This document shows, piece after piece, positions 1 through 5,514 of a stretch of 8,800 nt of DNA. The translations under genes were made by a program, and so were the position numbers. The stretch comes from an uncultured Erysipelotrichaceae bacterium (lineage in GTDB: Bacteria; Bacillota_I; Bacilli_A; Erysipelotrichales; Erysipelotrichaceae). How positions within the stretch are numbered: the stretch's first letter is position 1; every line of letters begins with the position of its first letter. The stretch is from assembly GCA_947575425.1 (NCBI GenBank), contig CANPNQ010000024.1, positions 1 through 8,800 of the forward strand, written 5' to 3'. The notes under the pieces are model-generated. The model had not been told where the DNA came from, did not search any database, and was given only the letters and a program-made list of their open reading frames with translations.

Positions 1-163
1 TCCTGTGTCTTTAGCATATACCTTCGCTCTTCTTTTTTCAACCCTTTTTTGGTAAAAAATAACAATTTTGACGAATAATTTCAGTTAATATTATTATTTA
101 TACATGATTTGATTGAAATAATTATTACATTATAGTATGTATATATGATTGCTTCCTATCTCT

Positions 164-200
164 TTGTATATCCATTGAATCTCTTTATACAATCATGATT
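164..200. repeat. AT-rich inverted repeat and palindrome downstream of the ABC permease
   Basis: TTGTATA at 164-170 is repeated inverted as TATACAA at 186-192, and AATCATGATT at 191-200 is a perfect 10-base palindrome. They lie in the AT-rich stretch 1-231 after the permease stop. No U-tailed GC-rich hairpin that would end the ABC operon is visible in 1-231; only a 4-base-pair mini-hairpin near 205-218 is present. In DNA this AT-rich such repeats often arise by chance, so no function is assigned. Confidence 0.25.
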
Positions 201-231
201 TTATGCGCACTGATGCGACTGGATCTTAGCG

Positions 232-1080
232 TTATTTGCGGTGATGATAACACCATAGTGAAAGCATGGCAAATAGGATGCACACGCCCAGCAACACAAT
301 CACATGCTCATTGGTACTCATCAGATGATCGCCAAGAGTAAGGGTATTCCCCAATTCCTCCTCAACCTGTACTACGATATCATTCACAGGAATGGCATCT
401 GTCAAGAGCTCATGGGTAAATAAGCTTCTAAGCAAGGCACATCCATGGGTGATCGGAAACAGCTTGATCAGCATCTGTGCAAAGGAAGGGAGAACCCCGA
501 TCGGAATATAAACACCAAGTAGAAACCCGACCAATGTTCCTATTAAAGCCGAAAAATTGGAATAGGCACTGCGTGACTTTAGTCTCTGCATGAGTGGAAA
601 AAGGATCACCGCACTCGCTGTCACATTACCCAAAGAGATAATCAAAGACTTTGCGATCTGGGCAAGGGTAAGCGTCACGCCATCCGCCATATAAAAGAAT
701 ACCATCCCCATAAACAGGGTAAGTGATACCATGGTGAATCCAATGATAATGGCGGCGATGATATAGGATGTTGCCAAGCGGTAGCGCGGCATGCTGGAGA
801 CAAAAAAATCCTTTTCCTTACCATCCACCCGATCTGTGATCATCGTTTCATAGCCGGCAAGAGTCGTCGTCACCGCCCCCATACTCATAAGTCCCCCCAA
901 TAACCACAGATTTAACATTTCTTTCCCATTGGATAATTGCCCCAATTCACCATCCATCATCGTGCTGGAGAGAAACAGCACATACAATGTGATCGAAATA
1001 AAGACTGCCAGCAGGGAGAAAAACACCGCCATGCGGTCTCTGAAAAATAGTTTTAAATTGCGATGAATTAACACCCTCAT
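232..1080 (-). CDS. ABC-2 type transporter permease
   Basis: This is the membrane subunit of an ABC exporter, 282 residues, probably in the cytoplasmic membrane with both ends inside. Hydrophobic segments appear at about residues 17-39, 56-76, 103-131, 141-164, 174-195 and 258-277, giving the usual six helices of the ABC-2 family. The stretch near residues 190-218 (IPIGVLPSF, then FPITHGCALLR) is the typical conserved loop before the last helix. The ATG overlaps the stop of the upstream ATPase gene (ATGA), and a strong GAGGAGG site lies 7-8 bases before it, so the two subunits are almost certainly made together from one transcript. The cargo cannot be read from sequence; such exporters carry drugs, peptides, lipids or polysaccharides. 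No clear terminator follows. Family assignment is firm, substrate unknown. Confidence 0.9.
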   Translation of the reverse strand: MRVLIHRNLKLFFRDRMAVFFSLLAVFISITLYVLFLSSTMMDGELGQLSNGKEMLNLWLLGGLMSMGAVTTTLAGYETMITDRVDGKEKDFFVSSMPRYRLATSYIIAAIIIGFTMVSLTLFMGMVFFYMADGVTLTLAQIAKSLIISLGNVTASAVILFPLMQRLKSRSAYSNFSALIGTLVGFLLGVYIPIGVLPSFAQMLIKLFPITHGCALLRSLFTHELLTDAIPVNDIVVQVEEELGNTLTLGDHLMSTNEHVIVLLGVCILFAMLSLWCYHHRK

Positions 1081-1991
1081 GCCAATCCCTCCTCTTGAAT
1101 GATCGCCAAAAACGCATCATCCATCGTTCCCAAGATTACCTCGAAATCCTCAAAATATCCGGATAGCTCCTTCAAAATAGGAAGCGCATCCATCGTAGTG
1201 GACAGCGAAATTTCAAATACATCCACATGCTGGATATAGGAGATTCCTTTTTCTTCCAGACACTGGCTTAACTGTTTGGGGGATTTGGTATATAAGCGCA
1301 GATGATTATGGGCAAAATGACGTTTTAATTCCGCCGGTGTCCCCTTTCCCTGAATCAGTCCCTGCTTTAAGACAACAACCTCATCCGCGTCTTTTGCCTC
1401 TTCCATATAATGAGTGGTCAAAAAGACACTCATATTCTCCTCTTTCTGTAAACGGGTAATGACCTCCCAGATCATCGCTCTTGTTTTCGGATCCAGACCG
1501 GTGGTCGGCTCATCCAAAAATAACAGCTTCGGTTGATGCAATAAGGCTCTCGCAATGTCACAACGTCGTCTTTGTCCACCGCTCAAAGCTGCGTATTTGC
1601 ACTTGCGAATATCGTTGAGATCACACAGCGTACATACGCGTTCTACTGCCTGTCTCAATTCCCTTGCGTTTATCCCATACAAGGAAGCACGCACCTTAAG
1701 ATTTTCCTCAATACTTAACTGTCCATCCAGATAACCATCCTGAAACACAGCTCCAATCAGATGACGGATCTTTTGATCTTCCTTTCCCAGCATCAGACCA
1801 TCAATCCTCACTTCTCCTTCATCTGCTTTTAAAAAGGTTGTGATGATATGAATCGAGGTGCTTTTGCCTGCCCCATTAGGACCAAGAAAGGCAAAAAGTT
1901 GCCCTTCCTCCATCGTAAAATCAATTCCCCTGACAGCCTCCACACTCCCATAGGATTTTTTTAACCCCCTTACCTCAATCATATGTCCCAT
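1077..1991 (-). CDS. ABC transporter ATP-binding protein
   Basis: This is the ATPase subunit that powers the adjacent permease, 304 residues and cytoplasmic. Numbering from the chosen start, it has Walker A GPNGAGKS at 37-44, the Q-loop glutamine in VFQD at 84, signature LSGGQ at 136-140, Walker B LLFLDEP at 156-162 with D160 and E161, D-loop GLDP at 165-168 and H-loop histidine 194. All catalytic elements are intact. About 85 residues follow the nucleotide-binding domain, as in DrrA/CcmA-like exporter ATPases. Three in-frame ATGs are possible: 1997 lies only 2 bases after the AAGGAGG, 1991 is 8 bases away, and 1982 is about 17 away, so 1991 is preferred. The last four bases overlap the permease start. 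A promoter candidate lies about 100 bases upstream. It is a likely target of the LytTR regulator encoded just upstream (inference). Confidence 0.93.
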   Translation of the reverse strand: MGHMIEVRGLKKSYGSVEAVRGIDFTMEEGQLFAFLGPNGAGKSTSIHIITTFLKADEGEVRIDGLMLGKEDQKIRHLIGAVFQDGYLDGQLSIEENLKVRASLYGINARELRQAVERVCTLCDLNDIRKCKYAALSGGQRRRCDIARALLHQPKLLFLDEPTTGLDPKTRAMIWEVITRLQKEENMSVFLTTHYMEEAKDADEVVVLKQGLIQGKGTPAELKRHFAHNHLRLYTKSPKQLSQCLEEKGISYIQHVDVFEISLSTTMDALPILKELSGYFEDFEVILGTMDDAFLAIIQEEGLA

Positions 1992-2098
1992 GTACATTTC
2001 CTCCTTGTAATACAGATAAAAACCTGTATTTCACTTTTCCTGCATATTTTATCTCGCATTCTTCTAATTTCAATTTCTCTTTTCCTCTTGATTTCTGT

Positions 2099-2128
2099 TT
2101 TATATGCTCACTCTATCTGTTCAATCAA
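2099..2128 (-). promoter_or_regulatory. Candidate promoter for the ABC transporter pair
   Basis: On the minus strand TTGATT (2123-2128) is followed after 18 bases by TATAAA (2099-2104). This predicts a start near 2092 and an untranslated leader of about 100 bases before the strong AAGGAGG of the ATPase gene. The region is very AT-rich, so chance matches are possible, but no terminator separates the DUF3021 gene from the ABC pair and read-through from upstream is equally possible. Confidence 0.4.
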
Positions 2129-2140
2129 TTTCTCTCCTAA

Positions 2141-2180
2141 TATATATTTTCCTTATACACATCTTTTCTGTATATATTTT
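2141..2180. repeat. Direct repeat TATATATTTT at 30-base spacing
   Basis: TATATATTTT occurs at 2141-2150 and again at 2171-2180, exactly 30 bases apart, about three helical turns. The flanks agree partly (12 of 13 bases match when extended to TATATATTTT-N-CT). The pair lies just upstream of the candidate -35 of the ABC genes, at about -53 and -83 from the predicted start, the side where activators bind. LytTR proteins bind direct repeats, but this sequence is not a clear match to a known LytTR site and the spacing is longer than the usual two turns. Confidence 0.35.
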
Positions 2181-2202
2181 ACTATCTCTGCCCTTTATAT
2201 TT

Positions 2203-2667
2203 TCATGACTCCCACTCCCCCATATCATTCTGCCTTACATCCTCCTTCCGACGCATATGCGCTTTCCTGCGTTTTTGCAAGTGCTGATTGATCAAATCGG
2301 CATCCTGTTCATCCTTTCGGGCAAACGACAGAGAGCACAGCGCATAAATCACGATACAACAGATGATAATGGTTACAGCCACACCCCAATCAAAGGGAAT
2401 GAGATCAAAAACAAACATCCCCATACCGAATAAGACACTCAACAGCTGAATTGCCGATAACAGATACGCCTTGATCATATGCTCGATCCACGCAAAGGGT
2501 GTCAATGCCCCAATCGAACAGCATACGCAAATCACAAAGGTCTGTAAGATCGTAGTACGATTCAATGCGGGAACCAAAGGATCCGGCAACAGTGAAAAAG
2601 CTAACAGCTCCACACTGAAGCTAATACAGGTTCCGATCAAACACTGCCGAAACAAGTCATGCTTCAT
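2203..2667 (-). CDS. DUF3021 family membrane protein, probable partner of the LytTR regulator
   Basis: A 154-residue integral membrane protein with four hydrophobic segments at about 8-28, 39-60, 67-89 and 93-115. It ends in a strongly basic, then acidic cytoplasmic tail (KRRKAHMRRKED at about 132-143). Size and topology fit the DUF3021 family, whose genes typically follow a LytTR-domain gene. Its ATG overlaps the TGA of the LytTR gene (ATGA) and a full AAGGAGGT lies 9 bases upstream, so the two are translationally linked. In the streptococcal HdrRM and BrsRM systems the membrane partner restrains the LytTR activator; a similar inhibitory or sensing role is inferred here, not shown. The roughly 40-residue charged tail could be the contact with the regulator. 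Family call is good, molecular function unknown. Confidence 0.82.
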   Translation of the reverse strand: MKHDLFRQCLIGTCISFSVELLAFSLLPDPLVPALNRTTILQTFVICVCCSIGALTPFAWIEHMIKAYLLSAIQLLSVLFGMGMFVFDLIPFDWGVAVTIIICCIVIYALCSLSFARKDEQDADLINQHLQKRRKAHMRRKEDVRQNDMGEWES

Positions 2668-3101
2668 AAACCCAATACCTCCTTAAAGCCCTTTACATAA
2701 TGGCGATTGATCACCAAGGTTTCTCCGTTCGTCAAGGTGGCAATAAACTTTCCATCGAACAGAGGCTTCACATGAACCAGATAATCCGTATTGGCTATAC
2801 AGGATTTGGAGATCCGTACAAATGCGGTATGCTTCAAGCACTCCTCCAGCTCATATAGCTTTTGATGAGAATCATACACACTGCTTTCACAATACAGAAA
2901 GGTATGATCATCCACGGATTCTATGTATAAAATGGTTTCTATACTCAATGGATACGAACCGCCATCCTTTTCTCCCTGAAGGGTAATGGTACAAGCCTGT
3001 ATCGCATGATACAACTGCTTGACCTCATGATTCATCGCCGGATATCGCACTGTGATTTCAATTTCACTAAGATCCGCACTTTCTTCCATTTTCAGCTTCA
3101 T
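2664..3101 (-). CDS. LytTR family DNA-binding transcriptional regulator
   Basis: A 145-residue stand-alone LytTR protein with no receiver domain, presumably a cytoplasmic transcription factor. The N-terminal 45 residues form a short variable region, and the LytTR domain spans about 48-143. It contains the typical ILYIESVDDHTFLY stretch (57-70), the FVRISKSCIAN motif (94-104) and the terminal NRHYVKGFKEVL helix (132-143). ATG 3101 is preferred because GGGAG lies 7 bases upstream; GTG at 3107, two codons earlier, is a real alternative, with AAGGA 7 bases before it. The ribosome binding site is buried in a perfect hairpin (3110-3146), so translation may be controlled. It overlaps the downstream DUF3021 gene by four bases. 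Likely targets are its own operon and the ABC genes to the left (inference from gene order). Confidence 0.88.
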   Translation of the reverse strand: MKLKMEESADLSEIEITVRYPAMNHEVKQLYHAIQACTITLQGEKDGGSYPLSIETILYIESVDDHTFLYCESSVYDSHQKLYELEECLKHTAFVRISKSCIANTDYLVHVKPLFDGKFIATLTNGETLVINRHYVKGFKEVLGL

Positions 3102-3109
3102 ACGCACAC

Positions 3110-3146
3110 TCCCATCCTTCTTCCTTATTTTACAGGAAGGATGGGA
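3110..3146 (-). promoter_or_regulatory. Hairpin sequestering the LytTR ribosome binding site
   Basis: In the minus-strand RNA, UCCCAUCCUUC (3146-3136) pairs perfectly over 11 bases with GAAGGAUGGGA (3120-3110), leaving a 15-base loop. The 3' arm contains both AAGGA and GGGA, the only possible ribosome binding sequences before the GTG/ATG starts at 3107 and 3101. No U-tract follows the hairpin, so it is not a terminator. When formed it should hide the ribosome binding site, as in translationally regulated leaders or thermosensors. The pairing is directly visible; regulation is inferred. Confidence 0.6.
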
Positions 3147-3191
3147 AAAATAAAAGGCAGGTTACCTGCATATCATTGTAACTTACCTTTT
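3146..3191 (-). terminator. Intrinsic terminator or attenuator in the LytTR leader
   Basis: In minus-strand RNA, AAAAGGTAAGTTAC (3191-3178) pairs with GTAACCTGCCTTTT (3165-3152) in a 14-position stem with one G-U and one A-C mismatch and a 12-base loop, followed by ATTTTT (3151-3146). This is a good intrinsic terminator shape. It lies between a strong promoter candidate (3233-3261) and the LytTR gene, so transcripts from that promoter must pass it. It may be an attenuator, the end of a small RNA, or a backup to the purine nucleoside phosphorylase terminator. The core AAGGTAAG is shared with that terminator. Confidence 0.62.
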
Positions 3192-3226
3192 CTTATGGTA
3201 TATACTTCTTATGTATTGTCAGACGC
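3146..3226 (-). ncRNA. Possible small RNA or attenuated leader, about 80 bases
   Basis: A sigma-A-like promoter (-10 at 3233-3238) predicts a start near 3226, and an intrinsic terminator ends near 3146. Between them there is no ribosome binding site with an open frame of useful length. The unit therefore has the outline of a small RNA gene, or of a prematurely terminated leader of the LytTR operon. It matches no riboswitch class that I recognise. Both ends are predicted only from motifs. Confidence 0.3.
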
Positions 3227-3232
3227 AAAGCT

Positions 3233-3261
3233 ATTATGCCTTGCCTGATAGAAGATGGCAA
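3233..3261 (-). promoter_or_regulatory. Candidate promoter upstream of the LytTR gene
   Basis: On the minus strand TTGCCA (3256-3261) is followed after exactly 17 bases by CATAAT (3233-3238). Each hexamer matches 5 of 6 bases of the sigma-A consensus. An inverted repeat CTTGCC/GGCAAG (3240-3262) covers the -35 and the spacer, a position where a repressor would block RNA polymerase. A weaker second candidate, CTGACA then CATAAG at 17 bases, lies just downstream (about 3195-3223). Confidence 0.55.
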
Positions 3262-3303
3262 GAAAGGGATTGATCAGATGTACTCCTCGTTGGAACAGAC
3301 AAT

Positions 3304-3333
3304 AAAAAGAAGGCAAATTGTCTGCTTACCTTC
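3304..3333 (-). terminator. Intrinsic terminator of the sigma factor and purine nucleoside phosphorylase genes
   Basis: In minus-strand RNA, GAAGGTAAG (3333-3325) pairs with TTTGCCTTC (3317-3309) in a 9-base stem with two G-U pairs and the 7-base loop CAGACAA, followed by UUUUUAUU (from 3308). It lies 78 bases after the phosphorylase stop codon. The loop sequence CAGACAAT is also complementary to ATTGTCTG just after the U-tract; because that segment is transcribed after the terminator, it is unlikely to act as an antiterminator. Confidence 0.7.
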
Positions 3334-3410
3334 CTGTCTATCAAGAGCTTCTGTAGTCCTTTCCGCTTACCGCAGCGTTTCACCCATATTATCTTATCCT
3401 CATTCGGACA

Positions 3411-4229
3411 TTATAATGCTTCAAGAATCGCCAACACCAGATCTTGAAATGCATGCTTGACACGATTTGTCGTTTCCACAACCTCCGCATGATTGAGGTT
3501 TGCCTGCATACCTGCCGCCAGATTGGTAATACAGGAAATGCCGAGTACCCGCATTCCCATATGATTGGCAACGATAACCTCCGGAACCGTTGACATACCG
3601 ACCGCATCCGCTCCCATCGCTCTAGCCATTCTGATCTCTGCCGGAGTTTCATAGGTAGGACCGCTGAATGCCATATAAACTCCCTCTTGTAATTCGATCT
3701 GTGCACTCGCAGCGACCTGTTTGGCAACGGTACGATATGCTTCATCATAAGCATGACTCATATCGGGAAAGCGAGGTCCCCATGCATCCTCATTTTTGCC
3801 GATGAGGGGATGATTGCCCATAAAATTGATGTGGTCCTGAATCAGCATTAACTCTCCGGGATGATACTTCACATTCACACCGCCTGCCGCATTGGTTACA
3901 ATCAAAGAATGCGCTCCCAGCTCCTTCATCACTCTTACCGGAACCGTCAGCGCTGCCATGGAATTGCCCTCATAATAATGAAAGCGCCCCTGCATTACCA
4001 ACACCTTTTTATTGGATAATGTGCCATATATCAGCTTTCCGGCATGACCCGCTACCGTAGAAATCGGAAAATGCGGAATTTGGGCATAATCCGATACGAT
4101 GGGATTATCGATCAGATCTGCCAGTTCCCCCAATCCCGATCCAAGAATCAAACCAAAATCGACATCCCCCATTCCTTGTTTTCGTAAATAAGATACGCTT
4201 TCCCTACATGCATTCCGATCCATCTTCAT
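3411..4229 (-). CDS. punA: Purine nucleoside phosphorylase, trimeric PNP-I type
   Basis: A 272-residue cytosolic enzyme of purine salvage that splits inosine and guanosine with phosphate into base and ribose 1-phosphate. Diagnostic elements in order: the phosphate loop LGSGLG at 29-34 (S31), GHAGKL at 61-66, QGRFHYYEG at 80-88 (R82, H84, Y86), TNAAGG at 112-117, SGPTYETPAE at 189-198 (E194), VGMSTVPE at 210-217 (M212, S213) and ITNLAAG at 234-240 (N236). E194 and N236 match the base-binding Glu and Asn of mammalian trimeric PNP, which indicates 6-oxopurine preference. Length is typical. The start ATG lies 4 bases after the sigma factor stop with only a weak ribosome site, suggesting translational coupling; a second ATG two codons in (4223) is possible. 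The symbol rests on family resemblance. Confidence 0.95.
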   Translation of the reverse strand: MKMDRNACRESVSYLRKQGMGDVDFGLILGSGLGELADLIDNPIVSDYAQIPHFPISTVAGHAGKLIYGTLSNKKVLVMQGRFHYYEGNSMAALTVPVRVMKELGAHSLIVTNAAGGVNVKYHPGELMLIQDHINFMGNHPLIGKNEDAWGPRFPDMSHAYDEAYRTVAKQVAASAQIELQEGVYMAFSGPTYETPAEIRMARAMGADAVGMSTVPEVIVANHMGMRVLGISCITNLAAGMQANLNHAEVVETTNRVKHAFQDLVLAILEAL

Positions 4230-4233
4230 ATCT

Positions 4234-5307
4234 CTACTGTCTTATCGCTGACAGTCGTGCTTCATATGCCGAAACCCATTGTTCTTCCACCAAGCGCTCA
4301 TAATAAATACTGCCATACGCCTTTAAACCCTCATATAGAGGATGAATCTCCCTTAATTCCGCATCGGATCTTTGATCCATATCAATTTGACAATGAGCAA
4401 ATCGGATCAGCGCATAATAGGCATCGTCCGCCCGCTGGTAGGTAATCTGCTGGTAGATAACGGGAGGAAAGGGACGCAGATCTCTCTCATCCTTTGCCGC
4501 GATGAAACTCGTTTCTTCCTCTCCCCCATTCCAAACATTCTCTGCATGCATACCTCCTGCCACCAACACTACGGCACAGCTCACACTCACCGCTGCTATT
4601 GCCACATTGGAAATCGAGCAAAGCTTGGTAATACCATGATACCAGTTGATCACGCTTCCCTTTAACAGCTCTTTACCTCCCAGCACACCAAGGGATGCCG
4701 CAAGCGTATCCCCGTGAAAGGATAACTTGATCTGATTGCGATCCTCATATAAATCAATCATTTCATTCAACTTAGTTTTTGCGCTATGGATTCTTGACTT
4801 TACTGTTCCGATCGGCGTCTCCATGATCTGTGCAATCTCCTGTAAAGAAAAGCTTTCATAATACATCAGAAGAAGTGCCGAGCGCTGCTCAAACGGTAAT
4901 TGAGCGATAAAATGGTCCAGCAGCTCCTTATCGCTTTGAAAATGCATTTGGGCATGGGGAATACATTCTCTCCTTGATTCAATCACACTCTCGCATACCT
5001 TGGCATCATCGGGATCAAAACTGATCGTACGGTTTTTGGAAAATAGCTTAGCAGCCTTTGTAAAGGCTATGCGATTCAGCCATACCTTAAACAGTTTAGG
5101 ATCTTTTAAGTCACAAAGCGAATGATGTGCCTGAATAAAGGTATCTTGTACGATATCTTTCGCATCCGCCTCATTGTGAGACAGCTTTAAGCCATAGTAA
5201 TAGATGGAAGGCGCATAACGCTGATACAGCTGTGCAAAGGCTTGCTCATCCCCTCGCTGTGCCTGCTTTACCAGCTGAACTGCACTCATTCGCTCGTATG
5301 CTTTCAT
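4234..5307 (-). CDS. ECF-type sigma-70 family factor with fused C-terminal membrane segment
   Basis: A 357-residue protein. Region 2 spans about residues 22-90, with the core-binding and -10 recognition stretch EADAKDIVQDTFIQAHHSL near 46-64. Region 4 spans about 137-181, with a helix-turn-helix in SLQEIAQIMETPIGTVKSRIHSAK (154-177). Unlike ordinary ECF factors of about 170-200 residues it continues: a linker to 230, one transmembrane helix at about 231-252, and about 100 residues predicted outside the cell. The C-terminal part has no motif that I recognise. Such fusions may tether the factor or sense an external signal in cis, replacing a separate anti-sigma protein; none is encoded nearby. 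The start has GGTGAG 5 bases upstream. The gene is followed 4 bases later by purine nucleoside phosphorylase, so the two are probably co-transcribed. Targets are unknown. Confidence 0.88.
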   Translation of the reverse strand: MKAYERMSAVQLVKQAQRGDEQAFAQLYQRYAPSIYYYGLKLSHNEADAKDIVQDTFIQAHHSLCDLKDPKLFKVWLNRIAFTKAAKLFSKNRTISFDPDDAKVCESVIESRRECIPHAQMHFQSDKELLDHFIAQLPFEQRSALLLMYYESFSLQEIAQIMETPIGTVKSRIHSAKTKLNEMIDLYEDRNQIKLSFHGDTLAASLGVLGGKELLKGSVINWYHGITKLCSISNVAIAAVSVSCAVVLVAGGMHAENVWNGGEEETSFIAAKDERDLRPFPPVIYQQITYQRADDAYYALIRFAHCQIDMDQRSDAELREIHPLYEGLKAYGSIYYERLVEEQWVSAYEARLSAIRQ

Positions 5308-5328
5308 CCTGTCTCACCGCCTTTGATC

Positions 5329-5406
5329 TTACTTTAGCATAGATCGTATAAAAAATAAAGTTTTTTTTACCTGTCCGAGAGCCTCTTCCCACTCGCTGAA
5401 ATGCAT
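5329..5406 (-). CDS. Possible 25-residue leader ORF upstream of the sigma factor
   Basis: A short frame begins with ATG at 5406, preceded by AGGAG at a short 3-base spacing, and encodes 25 residues starting MHFSEWEEALGQVKK and ending in a hydrophobic-basic stretch before TAA. It lies in the same frame as the sigma factor, 21 bases upstream of it, and the gap contains another in-frame TGA. It could be a leader peptide or a chance frame. It includes a run of eight A and a T-rich segment that may instead contain the sigma gene promoter. Confidence 0.2.
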   Translation of the reverse strand: MHFSEWEEALGQVKKTLFFIRSMLK

Positions 5407-5439
5407 CGTCTCCTATTCTCGCTGCTTCATTTTGATACG

Positions 5440-5477
5440 AAAAAGCAGTCATGAAATGACATCGTCATTCTCGACTG
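5440..5477 (-). terminator. Two-way intrinsic terminator after the CDF transporter gene
   Basis: CAGTC (5446-5450) pairs with GACTG (5473-5477), and AATGAC (5455-5460) pairs with GTCATT (5464-5469) around a 3-base loop, with a small internal loop between the two stems. In the minus direction the stem is followed by CTTTTT (5445-5440), ending the transporter transcript. In the plus direction it is followed by TTTTT (5478-5482), so the element can work both ways although no plus-strand gene leads into it. Confidence 0.72.
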
Positions 5478-5514
5478 TTTTTCCTGCTTTATAAACGCCT
5501 TTTATCATGTCTTT

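Noticed and set aside
68..97. Plus-strand promoter-like TTGACG-18-TATTAT
   Set aside because: Nothing on the plus strand downstream is a gene, and the region is so AT-rich that such matches are expected by chance.
1983..2291. Plus-strand 102-codon frame across the gap between the ABC and DUF3021 genes
   Set aside because: Low-complexity pyrimidine-rich sequence, no ribosome binding site, and it overlaps the minus-strand starts and stops of real genes.
3110..3146. The 11-base hairpin before the LytTR gene as an intrinsic terminator
   Set aside because: In the minus direction no U-run follows the 3' arm; the sequence there is the start codon region.
3296..3324. Inverted repeat CAGACAAT/ATTGTCTG as an antiterminator
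   Set aside because: The second arm is transcribed after the U-tract of the terminator, so it cannot form in time to prevent termination; probably incidental.
3006..3460. Plus-strand frames of 74-80 codons over the LytTR leader
   Set aside because: No ribosome sites or recognisable products, and they span terminators and promoters of the minus strand.
5341..5375. ECF-type autoregulatory promoter before the sigma gene (AAAAAC then CGAT)
   Set aside because: The spacing is about three bases too short for known ECF promoters and the match rests on a homopolymer run.
5246..5452. Minus-strand 68-codon frame overlapping the sigma factor start
   Set aside because: It begins inside the terminator hairpin, has no ribosome site and overlaps the sigma gene in another frame.
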